This document shows, one piece after another, positions 44,901-52,431 of a stretch of 64,000 nucleotides of DNA. A program made the translations under genes and the position numbers. How positions within the stretch are numbered: the first letter of the stretch is position 1; every line of letters starts with the position of its first letter. The notes under the pieces are model-generated. The model saw nothing but the letters and a program-made list of their open reading frames with translations, was not told the DNA's origin and ran no database searches. The DNA comes from Bog-756 sp049517675 (GTDB taxonomy: Bacteria; Actinomycetota; Acidimicrobiia; Acidimicrobiales; RAAP-2), in the NCBI GenBank assembly GCA_049517675.1, contig JBEKRV010000016.1:1-64000 (forward strand). Direction: 5' to 3'.

Positions 44901-45168
44901 CACCTGTCGGCACCATCAGGACGATGGCCGCAACCGACCCGGCCTCGACGGCACGGAGCGCGTCGTCGAGGTCCCGAACACCCCGCACGTCCGGCGGGGC
45001 CCCACCGTTCCAGTCGGAGCTCCCACCCGATTCGGGCGCCCGCTCGATCAGGCCGGTGACGGTGGCGGTGAGCGCCGTCTCCTGCGGGTCGACGACCAAG
45101 ACGACGGTTCGACTGCCAGCGGTACGGGCGAGCCGGGTATTGGTCGGGACCGGTCCTGAAGGTCCCAT
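41944..45168 (-). CDS. REC-like / multi-PAS / GGDEF / EAL cyclic-di-GMP protein
   Basis: 1074 residues, no membrane helix. The first 150 residues look like a receiver domain, but the phospho-acceptor Asp position is not Asp (AIVLMVPTGD), so it is probably degenerate. About four PAS domains follow (roughly 160-640), then GGDEF (RFGGDEF near residue 721, inhibitory RPVD before it) and EAL (EAL near 849, SVNISARQL, EITETVVM and DDFGTGYSSL). Both catalytic domains appear intact. The ATG at 45168 has GGAG six bases upstream and is preferred to the TTG at 45180. Likely a stand-alone sensor of redox, light or ligand. Confidence 0.92.
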   Translation of the reverse strand: MGPSGPVPTNTRLARTAGSRTVVLVVDPQETALTATVTGLIERAPESGGSSDWNGGAPPDVRGVRDLDDALRAVEAGSVAAIVLMVPTGDRHVERRVRDARTVSTEVPLIVVCDGAAEVRGSLIAWGADDVLDRGCFAEGFLQSLGNEVRRSRRHSLEHLVSAHLLIDALFRDIGYALIDTSGTVVLTGLQSSEHWSGGLIGLRASDLVVGRDRVRFEEALRLAERFPSVARKVEVEVVSPTPGRRWLEISMVDIGRVSAVGGVVATHRDQGQGVPDAAVVECLAEGVVVYGPDGIITVWNDAASRLLGVPATEAVGAGVEALIGHVAPPTPVLPGEEVPDRWIDEVQMVLPDGGEYLIERNFTRVRGSRGNLLETVLVVASVTGRHDAEVIAQRFSAVLDSSSEAILSKTAQGVITTWNSAAERMYGYTSEEVIGRHVAMLVPEDRRGELESILAQVARGSAVERLETVRRRKDMSEVRVVLSVSPLFDGDGTVVGSIAVARDITLQRAAEEESELAELRFEGSFRRSTFGMAMADLVGRLASVNPAFCDLLGRPAGEIVGHMMFDFAESDGRLVSQAEVPSIRDGVDSYSDERRYRRPDGITVWLQANVTVIRGSEGEPLYLMIQALDITARKRMEYELEHRALHDDLTGLPNRALLNDRLDQALAVARRAGHQVGMVFLDVDGFKNVNDALGHGAGDRLLVELGHRLRSTIRPVDTVARFGGDEFAILCADVTMESMELLAARIRGAMNERIDVGGHDVAVHASLGITLSEPESSAQSILSEADAAMYRAKELGRDRSAIFDDALRTRAAEYLESEKALRLAIARRDLVAYYQPIVGLNDGRPIGVEALVRWVRDDGTIVPPDRIIPLAESTGLIVRLGELILLESVRTVSTWNSMSSAEEQLVVSVNISARQLSEPSLVEMVRRALEETGLEPGRLQLEITETVVMSDIEATIAKLYEIRDLGVTVSIDDFGTGYSSLAYLKQLPVDTLKIDHSFVDGVVDDPDDHSIVEAVIGLGRALGITCLAEGVESDEQLDSLARLGCDLGQGYLWARPMAATDARQWLARRFADL

Positions 45169-45205
45169 GGTGTACTCCAAAATCCGGCCACAGACGTCGA
45201 ATTCG

Positions 45206-45232
45206 CCGGATACGACGTGCTACGTCATCCGG
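45206..45232. promoter_or_regulatory. CCGGAT/ATCCGG inverted repeat upstream of the large GGDEF-EAL gene
   Basis: CCGGAT (45206-45211) and ATCCGG (45227-45232) flank 15 bases, 38-64 bases before the ATG at 45168, in the 223-base divergent region shared with the phosphatase gene. Candidate operator; arms are short. Confidence 0.3.
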
Positions 45233-45391
45233 AATCCTAGGTCATCATCCCTGCAATGACCACCATTCACCCGTCGCGAGGCGGCAAGCGGGCACGGCCT
45301 CCCCGGAGTTCGGCGGCGGCGAGGATCTCCCGTGGCCTCCGCATGGTCCGGCGCGACCCGCCCGTAGACTGACGGTCGAGAGGCAGGACGC

Positions 45392-46384
45392 ATGACCGGG
45401 TACGACATCATCGGCGACATCCACGGGTGCGCCGACAAGCTCGAAGGGCTGCTGGCAGCGCTCGGCTTCGACGAGGCCGCCGGTGCCTACCGTCACCCCT
45501 CCGGTCGCCAGGCGGTGTTCGTCGGCGACCTCATCGACCGTGGGGACTCCCAGGTGGAGGTGGTCCGGATCGTCCGGGCCATGCACGCCGCAGGATCGGC
45601 CCTGGTGGTCATGGGGAACCACGAGTTCAACGCGATCGCCTACGCGACCCCGGACCCCGCGGTTCCCGGTGACTACCTGCGGAGCCACGCGGGCCGCCGG
45701 GGCGGGCACAACATGCACCAGCACCGGACCTTCCTGGAACAGGTCGGCGAAGGTTCCGACCTCCACCGGGAGTGCATCGACTGGTTCCGGTCCCTCCCGC
45801 TGTACCTGGACCTGGGCGCGCTCCGGGTCGCCCATGCCTGTTGGCACCCGGCGTCGATCGCCGTCCTGGACAAGTGGGTCACCCCGGGGGAGCCGGTGGG
45901 CGACGGGTTCATCATCGAGGCCAACTCGCGGGGAACCGAAGCCTTCGACGCCGTCGAGGTCGTCCTGAAGGGCCCCGAGGTGAGGCTCCCCGAGGTCTGG
46001 GCCTTCCGGGATCCCGAAGGGGCGCCGAGATGGTCTGCACGACTCCGGTGGTGGGACGCCACGGCGACCTCGTTGCGGGCACTCTGCGTGATCCCCGAGG
46101 GGTCGGAGACCCTGGACGGGACGCCGCACCCCGGTCTCCCCGACCGCCCCTCCGACGCGATCGACGCCTACCGGTACCTGGACCGGGTCCCGGTCTTCTT
46201 CGGTCACTACTGGTTCCGCGGGAGCCCGTCGCCGGCCGCGTCCCACGCGGCGTGCGTCGACTACAGCGCCGTGCGCCCGGGCAGCTCGCTGGTCGCGTAC
46301 CGCTGGAGCGGCGAGCAGACCCTGTCCGACGACCGGTTCGTCGCGTTCCCCGCGGGTCGACCGCGATCGGTCGTGCCCGGCTGA
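45392..46384 (+). CDS. Metallophosphoesterase (PPP-type phosphatase)
   Basis: 330 residues. The dinuclear metal-site motifs of the calcineurin-like family are plain: GDIHG near residue 8, GDLIDRG near 46 and GNHE near 74, followed by later His in RVAHACWH and FFGHYW. The long insert between them distinguishes it from ApaH. Members dephosphorylate proteins or hydrolyse dinucleotides. It could oppose the Ser/Thr kinases, but that is only inference. AGGA precedes the ATG. Confidence 0.88.
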   Translation: MTGYDIIGDIHGCADKLEGLLAALGFDEAAGAYRHPSGRQAVFVGDLIDRGDSQVEVVRIVRAMHAAGSALVVMGNHEFNAIAYATPDPAVPGDYLRSHAGRRGGHNMHQHRTFLEQVGEGSDLHRECIDWFRSLPLYLDLGALRVAHACWHPASIAVLDKWVTPGEPVGDGFIIEANSRGTEAFDAVEVVLKGPEVRLPEVWAFRDPEGAPRWSARLRWWDATATSLRALCVIPEGSETLDGTPHPGLPDRPSDAIDAYRYLDRVPVFFGHYWFRGSPSPAASHAACVDYSAVRPGSSLVAYRWSGEQTLSDDRFVAFPAGRPRSVVPG

Positions 46385-46443
46385 TCGGTGCCGCGAACCC
46401 GGGATAGCGTGGCCGTGGTCAATCCTCGACGGGAGCACGCCCG

Positions 46444-47661
46444 ATGGTGACATCTGTCCACGAACTCGATCTACCGCTGGTCGACATCGCCGGCATGGAG
46501 CGCGAGGAGGCGTTGGCCGTCATCGCCGACGCCCGGGGCCGGCATTGGCTGGCCAAGACACCGATGGGCTACTCGATCAGCCGGCGGGAGGACTGCGTGT
46601 CGCTCCTGCGGGACAAGCGGTTCCACAACGCCCTGTCGTTGCTGCGGCAGATGAACGGCCTCGAACCCGACGAGTCCGAGGACGAACGGCGCAAGTCGAT
46701 CCTGGCCATGGAGGGGGACGACCACGCACGCCTGCGGAGGCTGGTCGCCCCCGCGTTCACGCCCCAGGCGGCCGACCGGCTGCGGCCGTCCATGCGCACG
46801 ATCGTCGGCGACCTGGTCGACGCCTTCTACGACACCGGGCGGTGCGAGTTGGTGGCCGACGTGTGCGAGCCCTATCCGATCCCCATCATCTGCGAGTTGC
46901 TGGGGGCCCCGAAGGAGGATTGGCGCCGGTTCTCCGCCTGGGCCACGGACATCTTCCGGATCTTCAACCAGAACCTGGCCGAGGACCTCCCGCTCGTCGA
47001 GGCGGCGAGCCTCGCTCTCGAGGCCTACATCGGCGACCTCATCACCGAACGACGGTCGTCGCCCGGTGACGACCTCCTCAGTGACCTCATCGCCGTCGAG
47101 GAGGCCGGTGACCGGCTGTCCAACCAGGAGATGGTCTCCCTCGCCATCGCCGTGCTGATGGCCGGCACCGACACCACCAGGAACCAGCTCGCCTGCGCCA
47201 TGGCGCTGTTCGCCGAGCACCCCGAGCAGTGGGCCACCCTGGCCGAGCGACCCGAACTGGCCCCGCGGGCGGTGGAGGAGGCCATGCGCTACCTCGGCGC
47301 CGTCCGCGGCACCGTCCGCTTCGCCCCGGAGGACATCGTGTTCCGCGAGGTGCTCTTCCCGAAGGGGACGCTCGTCTCGGTGTCCCTGGCCGGGGCCAAC
47401 CGTGACGAGGGGACCTACGAGGCGCCCGACACGTTCGACATCACTCGGGAGCGCCAAACCCAGCAGATGACCTTCGGGTCGGGGATCCACCACTGCATGG
47501 GAGCGGCCCTGGCCCGTGCCGAGCTCCAGGAGGCGCTGACCCTCCTGGCCCTCCGGATGCCGGGCCTCGCCACCGACGGGCCCGTGGAGTGGAAGCCGAC
47601 CACGTTCGGTATCTGGGGCCCGGCCAGCCTGCCCCTCCGCTTCACACCGGTCGGCCCCTGA
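46444..47661 (+). CDS. Cytochrome P450
   Basis: 405-residue soluble bacterial P450. Motifs: I-helix oxygen-binding AGTDTTRN, K-helix EEAMR, and the heme loop FGSGIHHCMGAALAR with the Cys ligand near residue 350. The length and lack of an N-terminal anchor fit class I enzymes needing ferredoxin and a reductase, neither of which is in the window. Substrate unknown. GGGAG is eight bases before the ATG; a TAGCGT hexamer at about 46404-46409 may be the -10 box. Converges with the LLM oxidoreductase. Confidence 0.93.
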   Translation: MVTSVHELDLPLVDIAGMEREEALAVIADARGRHWLAKTPMGYSISRREDCVSLLRDKRFHNALSLLRQMNGLEPDESEDERRKSILAMEGDDHARLRRLVAPAFTPQAADRLRPSMRTIVGDLVDAFYDTGRCELVADVCEPYPIPIICELLGAPKEDWRRFSAWATDIFRIFNQNLAEDLPLVEAASLALEAYIGDLITERRSSPGDDLLSDLIAVEEAGDRLSNQEMVSLAIAVLMAGTDTTRNQLACAMALFAEHPEQWATLAERPELAPRAVEEAMRYLGAVRGTVRFAPEDIVFREVLFPKGTLVSVSLAGANRDEGTYEAPDTFDITRERQTQQMTFGSGIHHCMGAALARAELQEALTLLALRMPGLATDGPVEWKPTTFGIWGPASLPLRFTPVGP

Positions 47662-47680
47662 ACGGGGCCCCGCTGCGGAG

Positions 47681-48556
47681 TCAGACCCCGATGTCGGCCA
47701 GTCGGGGGACGACCTGCTCCCCCAACCGGGTCGCCCACGCCACCGGATCGTCCACCAACGGCATCACCTCGACCAGCTCGACGCCGAGCGCCCCGTACCC
47801 TTCCATCGTGGAGAGGAACCCGTCGACGTCGCTGAGCGGGTCGACCATGGCGAGGATGGTGCGCCGGATGTCGTCCGGATCGCGCTGCTCGTCGGCACAG
47901 TGCCGTTCCAGGACGTCGAGCTTGTGCGCCACCTCGGCCGGGTCGACGGCGAACAGGTTGCACGCGTCGGCGTACCGGGCGACGAGTCGGAGGGTCTTCC
48001 GCTCGCCTCCGCCGCCGACCAGGATCGGCGGATGGGGGCTGCTGACCGGCCGCGGTGAGCAGATCGTCTCGGCCAGTCGGTAGTGGGTCCCCTCGTAGGG
48101 GCCGTCGTCGTCGCTCCAGATCTGGTGGCAGATCTGGAGGGTCTCCTCGAGGCGCTCGAACCGCTCGGCGACGGGAGGGAAGGGCACTCCGTAGGCCAGG
48201 TGCTCCCGCTCGTACCAGGCGGCCCCGATGCCCAACTGGGCCCGACCGCCCGACACGACATCGAGGGTGGTCACGATCTTCGCCAACAGGCCGGGGTGGC
48301 GGTACGTGACGCCGGTCACCATCAACCCGAGTGTCATCCGCTCGGTGCGCCCGGCGAGGAACCCGAGCGAGGTGTACCCCTCGAGCATCGGCTCCCTGCG
48401 GTCGGCGAACTCCTCCATCTGGAAGTAGTGGTCCATGAGGGTGAACGTCACGCAGCCCGCGTCCTCGGCGGCCCGCGCCGTTCCCGAAAGGACCGGACCG
48501 ATCGCCTGGGGCCCGCCGGGAAGGGTGAAATTGGCGAAATGGATGCCGAGTTCCAT
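47681..48556 (-). CDS. LLM-class F420-dependent oxidoreductase
   Basis: 291-residue TIM-barrel protein of the luciferase-like monooxygenase superfamily, F420-dependent subgroup (TIGR03560-like). Typical blocks: MELGIHFANF at the start, FTLMDHYFQM, TERMTLGLMVTGVTYRHPGL, VVSGGRAQLGIGAAWYEREH and PPILVGGGGERKTLRL. The ATG at 48556 has GAGGAG four bases upstream and is preferred to the longer frame. Use of F420 rather than FMN is inferred from the subgroup and from the actinobacterial host. Confidence 0.9.
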   Translation of the reverse strand: MELGIHFANFTLPGGPQAIGPVLSGTARAAEDAGCVTFTLMDHYFQMEEFADRREPMLEGYTSLGFLAGRTERMTLGLMVTGVTYRHPGLLAKIVTTLDVVSGGRAQLGIGAAWYEREHLAYGVPFPPVAERFERLEETLQICHQIWSDDDGPYEGTHYRLAETICSPRPVSSPHPPILVGGGGERKTLRLVARYADACNLFAVDPAEVAHKLDVLERHCADEQRDPDDIRRTILAMVDPLSDVDGFLSTMEGYGALGVELVEVMPLVDDPVAWATRLGEQVVPRLADIGV

Positions 48557-48609
48557 GGTGCTCCTCGCGTTCGTCGTCCTCGCCGACCACAGTAGGCCGG
48601 GAACCTGCA

Positions 48610-51330
48610 CTACGACTCGACGAACGAATCCGCCGCCTCCAGCACGGCCAGGATCTCGTCACCCCACCGCTCGAGCCGGATCGGCCCCATGCCCCGGCAC
48701 CTGGCGAGCTCGGCCAACGTCGCCGGTGCCCTTTCGGCGATCCCGACGAGCTCCTTGTCGTTGAGCACCACGTAGGCCGGCACCCCGTCCTTGCGGGCCG
48801 CGGACGACCGCCAGGCCCGCAGCGAGGCCTCCGCGGGCCCGGCAGGGGTCGACCCGGCACCCTGGTCGACCGACCGTGGGCCCGGGCGCCGCCGGCTCCC
48901 CTCGGCCTTCGTCGCGGCCTGTCCCGAAACGGTGGTCCGGGCGACCACGGGGACGTGTGGAGCGGTCCCATCGAGTTCGGCCAGGAACGGCGACGGTGCG
49001 TCACGGTCGCCGGCCACCACCACCTGGCGCCCGGCACGGGTGATCGCCACATGGAACACCCGTCGCTCGCCTTCCACGTCGTCACTCAGACGGTGCGGAA
49101 AGAGACCGGCCGATGCCCCGGCCACGAGGACGTACCCCCACTCCTTGCCCTTGATCCGGTGGACGGTGGACAGCTCCACCCCCGGTCCGTCGGTCGGCGG
49201 ACGGCCCAGGACCTCGCGCAGCCAGTGGGCGAAGGTGGCGGCATCCGGATGGAACGGTGCCACCGATTCGAGGGCGGCCAGGTCGTCGGCGTGGGTCGAG
49301 CGGTCCGCTCCGGCCCGGGAGGCGTCGAGGGTGTCCAGGGTGGCGTCGAGGCCGATCCCCACCCGCACGGCCCGCAGCGCCTCGGCCGTCGACCGGCTCG
49401 TCGCCCGGGCCACGGCCTCGAGGTCGTCGGCGTATGCCTCGAGCTTGGGGACGTCGCGGCCGGACAGGCGGCCGGCGAGCCTGCGGATGTCGGCGATCGA
49501 GGTCGTCCGGTTCTTGGTCACCATGTCGACGACCATGGGAGCGATGCCACGTGACGGCCGGCGGATCGTGTCGCGCACGTCCTCCCTCCGGATGGCACCC
49601 GGGTCGCTACCGATCCTCAGGTAGGCGAACGCCGTGCGGATGCCCGTACGGGACAGGATCTGGGTGGTCAACGGGGTGGTGCAGGGAACCTCCGACTCGA
49701 GGAACGCCACCTGGACCGGGAGGAGCGCGGCATTGACCCTGGCCAGGACGGCGATGTCGGCCACGTCGACCCCGGCGGCGCGCCAGGCGTCGACGACCTC
49801 GACCGCCAGATCGGCCTGGGCGTCGGCCGGTGCGGTCCGGACCACGACCGGGCCCAGACCGGCCAGTGGTCCACCGATGACCGGCAACGGATCGGTCCTC
49901 GCCTCCGGTGTCCGGATGGTCTTCGCCACCCGCTCCCTGTTGTACGACAGGAGATGGCGTGCAGCGTCCACGATGGCGGGCGGGCACCGGTAGTTGACCT
50001 CGAGGGGATGGTCGGCGGCCCCGGGGAAGTACTCGACGAAGTCGATGAGGAATTCGGGCGTGGCCCCGGTGTAGCCGTAGATGACCTGGTCGTCGTCGCC
50101 GACCCCGAAGCAGTCGAACCCCGGGGCCACCAGCAGACGGATCAGCAGCAGGTGGGCCGGGGTCAGGTCCTGGAATTCGTCGACCAGCATGCGCCGGCAC
50201 CGCGACTGCGCCGCGGCCCTCGCCGCCGGGTCGGTCACCAGGATCTCGATGGCCCGGTAGATCTGCTCGTCGAAGTCCACCTGCCCGCGCTCGGCCAGCG
50301 TCGCCCGGTACCGGTCGAAGCCTTCGGCGACTCCCGACGCGTCGGGGTACGCCTCCTCGGCGGCCTCCGGCGACACCAGTCCGAGCCGTACGAGGGACAG
50401 CGCGGCCAGAAAGGGGGCCGAGGTGTCGGTGTTGGCCTGCCGCTTGACCTCGAACAGCTCGCCGATCAGGTCACGGACGCCCATCTCGTCGACGACCCGG
50501 ACCGGTCCGGTCGGACCGAACGCGTTGCAGATCCACAGGGCGAGGCTGTTGAGGGTGCGCACGTGGGGCCCGTCGGCACCCAGCACGTCCGCCACCCGGG
50601 CGCGCATCTCGTCGGCCGCCCGGGTGTTGTACGCGAGCGCCGTGATGACACCGGGATCGGTGCCGCGTCGGACGAGGAGTCGGAGCCGTTCGGTCAGGAC
50701 GCGGGTCTTGCCCGAGCCGGCCGGGGCGATCACCCGTGCCGGGCCCGAGGGGTGGGCGACCGCGGCCAGCTGGTCCAGCGCGAGGTCGGCACCGGGGTGC
50801 GGTCCCGACGACACGGTGAGGCTCCCGGACTCGGCGCTCCATCGGTGCACGACACCGGTGCCGTCCCCACTCGGTGGCGGGTCGGGCGGTCCACCATCGA
50901 CCCACAGGGGTGTGCCGTCCGCACGGGCGATGTCCGCCGCGCCCTCCTCGACGACATCCTCGTCGGCCAGTCGCCGGGCCAGCTTGCGACCGTGCCACCA
51001 CACCGGTCGGCCCGCACGGGCGTCGTAGGCGTTGGCCCAGACGAGGAAGTGCAGCCGCTCCCTCCAGAAGGTGAACCCGGGAGACAGTGCGTACACCGGG
51101 CCCGCATGACGTTCGGGCTCACGGAGTTCCTCGGGCCTGACGCGGAGCTCGACGACCACCGGCGCACGCTCGAGCCAGGCCCGGTGGAGTCGGTCCACCA
51201 CGGCTCCGGGACGATCGAGAGCGTCCTGGTCCACCACGACACGGGGGGCGTCCGCCCACGGCTCGGGCGCCGGGGCGTCCGGGCCCACCACCACACTCCT
51301 GCCGAGGGCAGCCGGCCCGGGAAACGTCAC
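48610..51330 (-). CDS. UvrD/Rep-like DNA helicase with HRDC domain and novel N-terminal region
   Basis: 906 residues. The superfamily 1A helicase core begins near residue 190 with Walker A APAGSGKT, then VDEFQDLTPAH, GDDDQVIYGYTGA, VNYRCP, STVHRIKGKEW and VAITRAGRQV, so it should be an active 3'-5' helicase. The last 60 residues, AYVVLNDKELVGIAERAP and on, are an HRDC nucleic-acid-binding domain. The first 185 residues are unlike any helicase part I know and contain a Trp-rich stretch FWRERLHFLVWANAYDARAG. The start is a GTG with TAGGTT six bases before it, suggesting a leaderless message. Confidence 0.9.
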   Translation of the reverse strand: MTFPGPAALGRSVVVGPDAPAPEPWADAPRVVVDQDALDRPGAVVDRLHRAWLERAPVVVELRVRPEELREPERHAGPVYALSPGFTFWRERLHFLVWANAYDARAGRPVWWHGRKLARRLADEDVVEEGAADIARADGTPLWVDGGPPDPPPSGDGTGVVHRWSAESGSLTVSSGPHPGADLALDQLAAVAHPSGPARVIAPAGSGKTRVLTERLRLLVRRGTDPGVITALAYNTRAADEMRARVADVLGADGPHVRTLNSLALWICNAFGPTGPVRVVDEMGVRDLIGELFEVKRQANTDTSAPFLAALSLVRLGLVSPEAAEEAYPDASGVAEGFDRYRATLAERGQVDFDEQIYRAIEILVTDPAARAAAQSRCRRMLVDEFQDLTPAHLLLIRLLVAPGFDCFGVGDDDQVIYGYTGATPEFLIDFVEYFPGAADHPLEVNYRCPPAIVDAARHLLSYNRERVAKTIRTPEARTDPLPVIGGPLAGLGPVVVRTAPADAQADLAVEVVDAWRAAGVDVADIAVLARVNAALLPVQVAFLESEVPCTTPLTTQILSRTGIRTAFAYLRIGSDPGAIRREDVRDTIRRPSRGIAPMVVDMVTKNRTTSIADIRRLAGRLSGRDVPKLEAYADDLEAVARATSRSTAEALRAVRVGIGLDATLDTLDASRAGADRSTHADDLAALESVAPFHPDAATFAHWLREVLGRPPTDGPGVELSTVHRIKGKEWGYVLVAGASAGLFPHRLSDDVEGERRVFHVAITRAGRQVVVAGDRDAPSPFLAELDGTAPHVPVVARTTVSGQAATKAEGSRRRPGPRSVDQGAGSTPAGPAEASLRAWRSSAARKDGVPAYVVLNDKELVGIAERAPATLAELARCRGMGPIRLERWGDEILAVLEAADSFVES

Positions 51331-51339
51331 CGTCCCAAC

Positions 51340-51345
51340 CTAACC
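51340..51345 (-). promoter_or_regulatory. -10 element of the helicase gene
   Basis: On the minus strand TAGGTT is followed by GGGACG and the GTG start, the leaderless layout seen elsewhere in the window. Confidence 0.35.
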
Positions 51346-51423
51346 ACCGGGTGTGCCGGCAGCGGCGTCCACCCCCCGGGCGGCGGCCCGGTCCGTGCGG
51401 CACGTCCCGGATTCCGTCCCTTC

Positions 51424-51445
51424 CGTAGGGACTTTCGGCCCTACG
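51424..51445. promoter_or_regulatory. DosR/DevR-like box upstream of the cytochrome b operon
   Basis: The core GTAGGGACTTTCGGCCCTAC is a 7-bp inverted repeat (CGTAGGG/CCCTACG with the flanks) around ACTTTCGG. The GGGAC-TTT-GGCCC arrangement is close to the hypoxia and nitric-oxide regulator DosR motif of actinobacteria (consensus TTSGGGACTWWAGTCCCSAA). It ends 45 bases before the first ATG of the operon, a position suitable for activation. Confidence 0.45.
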
Positions 51446-51490
51446 TCTCGCACCCCGATGTCCGTAGCCTCCCACCAGGAGGTGAGTCGC

Positions 51491-51691
51491 ATGCCAACCG
51501 TCACCCTCGTGATCGGGACACTCTTCGGGAGCCTCATCGACCTGAACCACCCCGGCCACTACATCCACTGGGGATTCGTCCAGATGTCGTACGCCAACCT
51601 GACGGTCATCGTCCTGATGCTCATCGTGTTCGCCGCCGCCATCCTCATCCCCTTCAAGAGCCACAAGAGCCAGGAGGGGGAAGACCGATGA
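51491..51691 (+). CDS. Small membrane protein, first gene of the cytochrome b operon
   Basis: 66 residues with a strong ribosome binding site (GGAGGTGA) eight or so bases before the ATG. One clear membrane helix at about residues 37-56 (LTVIVLMLIVFAAAILIPF) and a weaker hydrophobic stretch at about 4-15; a His/Tyr-rich stretch HPGHYIHWGF lies between. It ends in a charged Lys/Glu tail. The stop overlaps the next ATG by four bases. I do not recognise it; its position suggests an accessory subunit of the cytochrome b complex. Confidence 0.78.
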   Translation: MPTVTLVIGTLFGSLIDLNHPGHYIHWGFVQMSYANLTVIVLMLIVFAAAILIPFKSHKSQEGEDR

Positions 51692-52431
51692 CCGTCACCG
51701 ATCCGAGCCTCGGACCGCAGGCCGACCTGGACAAGGCCGCCGACCGGCCGGAGGACGCCCGTCAATGGACGGCGAAGGTGCGCCACGCCGCCGTGGACGC
51801 CCTGCCCCCGCAACGGATGCTGCCCGACCGCCAGCCCGCCTACGTGGCGTCCTGGATCTACGTGTTCGGGGTGGTGACGATCTCGGCACTGGTGGTCGTC
51901 ATCGGGACCGGATTCGTGCTGGCCATCATGGGCCCGAACTGGTGGCACGTGTCGTCGACCGGCCTGTTCGTGAACTCCCTCCACCTGTGGAGCGTCGAGG
52001 TGTTCTTCTTCGCCATGGTCGTCCACCTCTGGGGCAAGTTCTTCATGGCGGCGTGGCGGGGGAAACGGCGGGCCACGTGGATCACCGGCGTGGTCACCTT
52101 CCTGGTGTCGGTCGGGGCCGCCTTCACCGGCTACCTGTCCCAGCAGAACTTCGACTCCCAGTGGATCAGCACCCAGGCCAAGGACGGGATCAACTCGACA
52201 GGCGCCGGGGCCATCTTCAACGTGACCAACTTCGGCCAGATGATCATGTGGCACATCGTGCTCCTGCCGCTGTGCGTGGTGCTCCTCGTCGGCATCCACG
52301 TCCTCATGGTCCGCCTCCGGGGCGTGGTGCCGCCGTTCGCCGCAAAGGGGGAGACCCCGGGTAGCGGCGTCGGCGTGACGACCGCGGCCCCCGTTGGCAC
52401 CGCCGTCGATGGCGCGGAGGTGCAGGCATGA
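51688..52431 (+). CDS. Short cytochrome b (b6-type, four-helix) subunit
   Basis: 247 residues matching the N-terminal, heme-carrying half of cytochrome b/b6. Four membrane helices lie at about residues 54-80, 92-120, 130-150 and 185-212. Helix B has the His pair in SLHLWSVEVFFFAMVVHLW (13 residues between), and helix D has the pair in WHIVLLPLCVVLLVGIH with 14 residues between, the spacing of cytochrome b6 rather than bc1 cytochrome b. There is no C-terminal half and no CxxCH. Coupled to both neighbours by ATGA overlaps. Expected to hold two b hemes and pass electrons to or from quinone. Confidence 0.86.
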   Translation: MTVTDPSLGPQADLDKAADRPEDARQWTAKVRHAAVDALPPQRMLPDRQPAYVASWIYVFGVVTISALVVVIGTGFVLAIMGPNWWHVSSTGLFVNSLHLWSVEVFFFAMVVHLWGKFFMAAWRGKRRATWITGVVTFLVSVGAAFTGYLSQQNFDSQWISTQAKDGINSTGAGAIFNVTNFGQMIMWHIVLLPLCVVLLVGIHVLMVRLRGVVPPFAAKGETPGSGVGVTTAAPVGTAVDGAEVQA

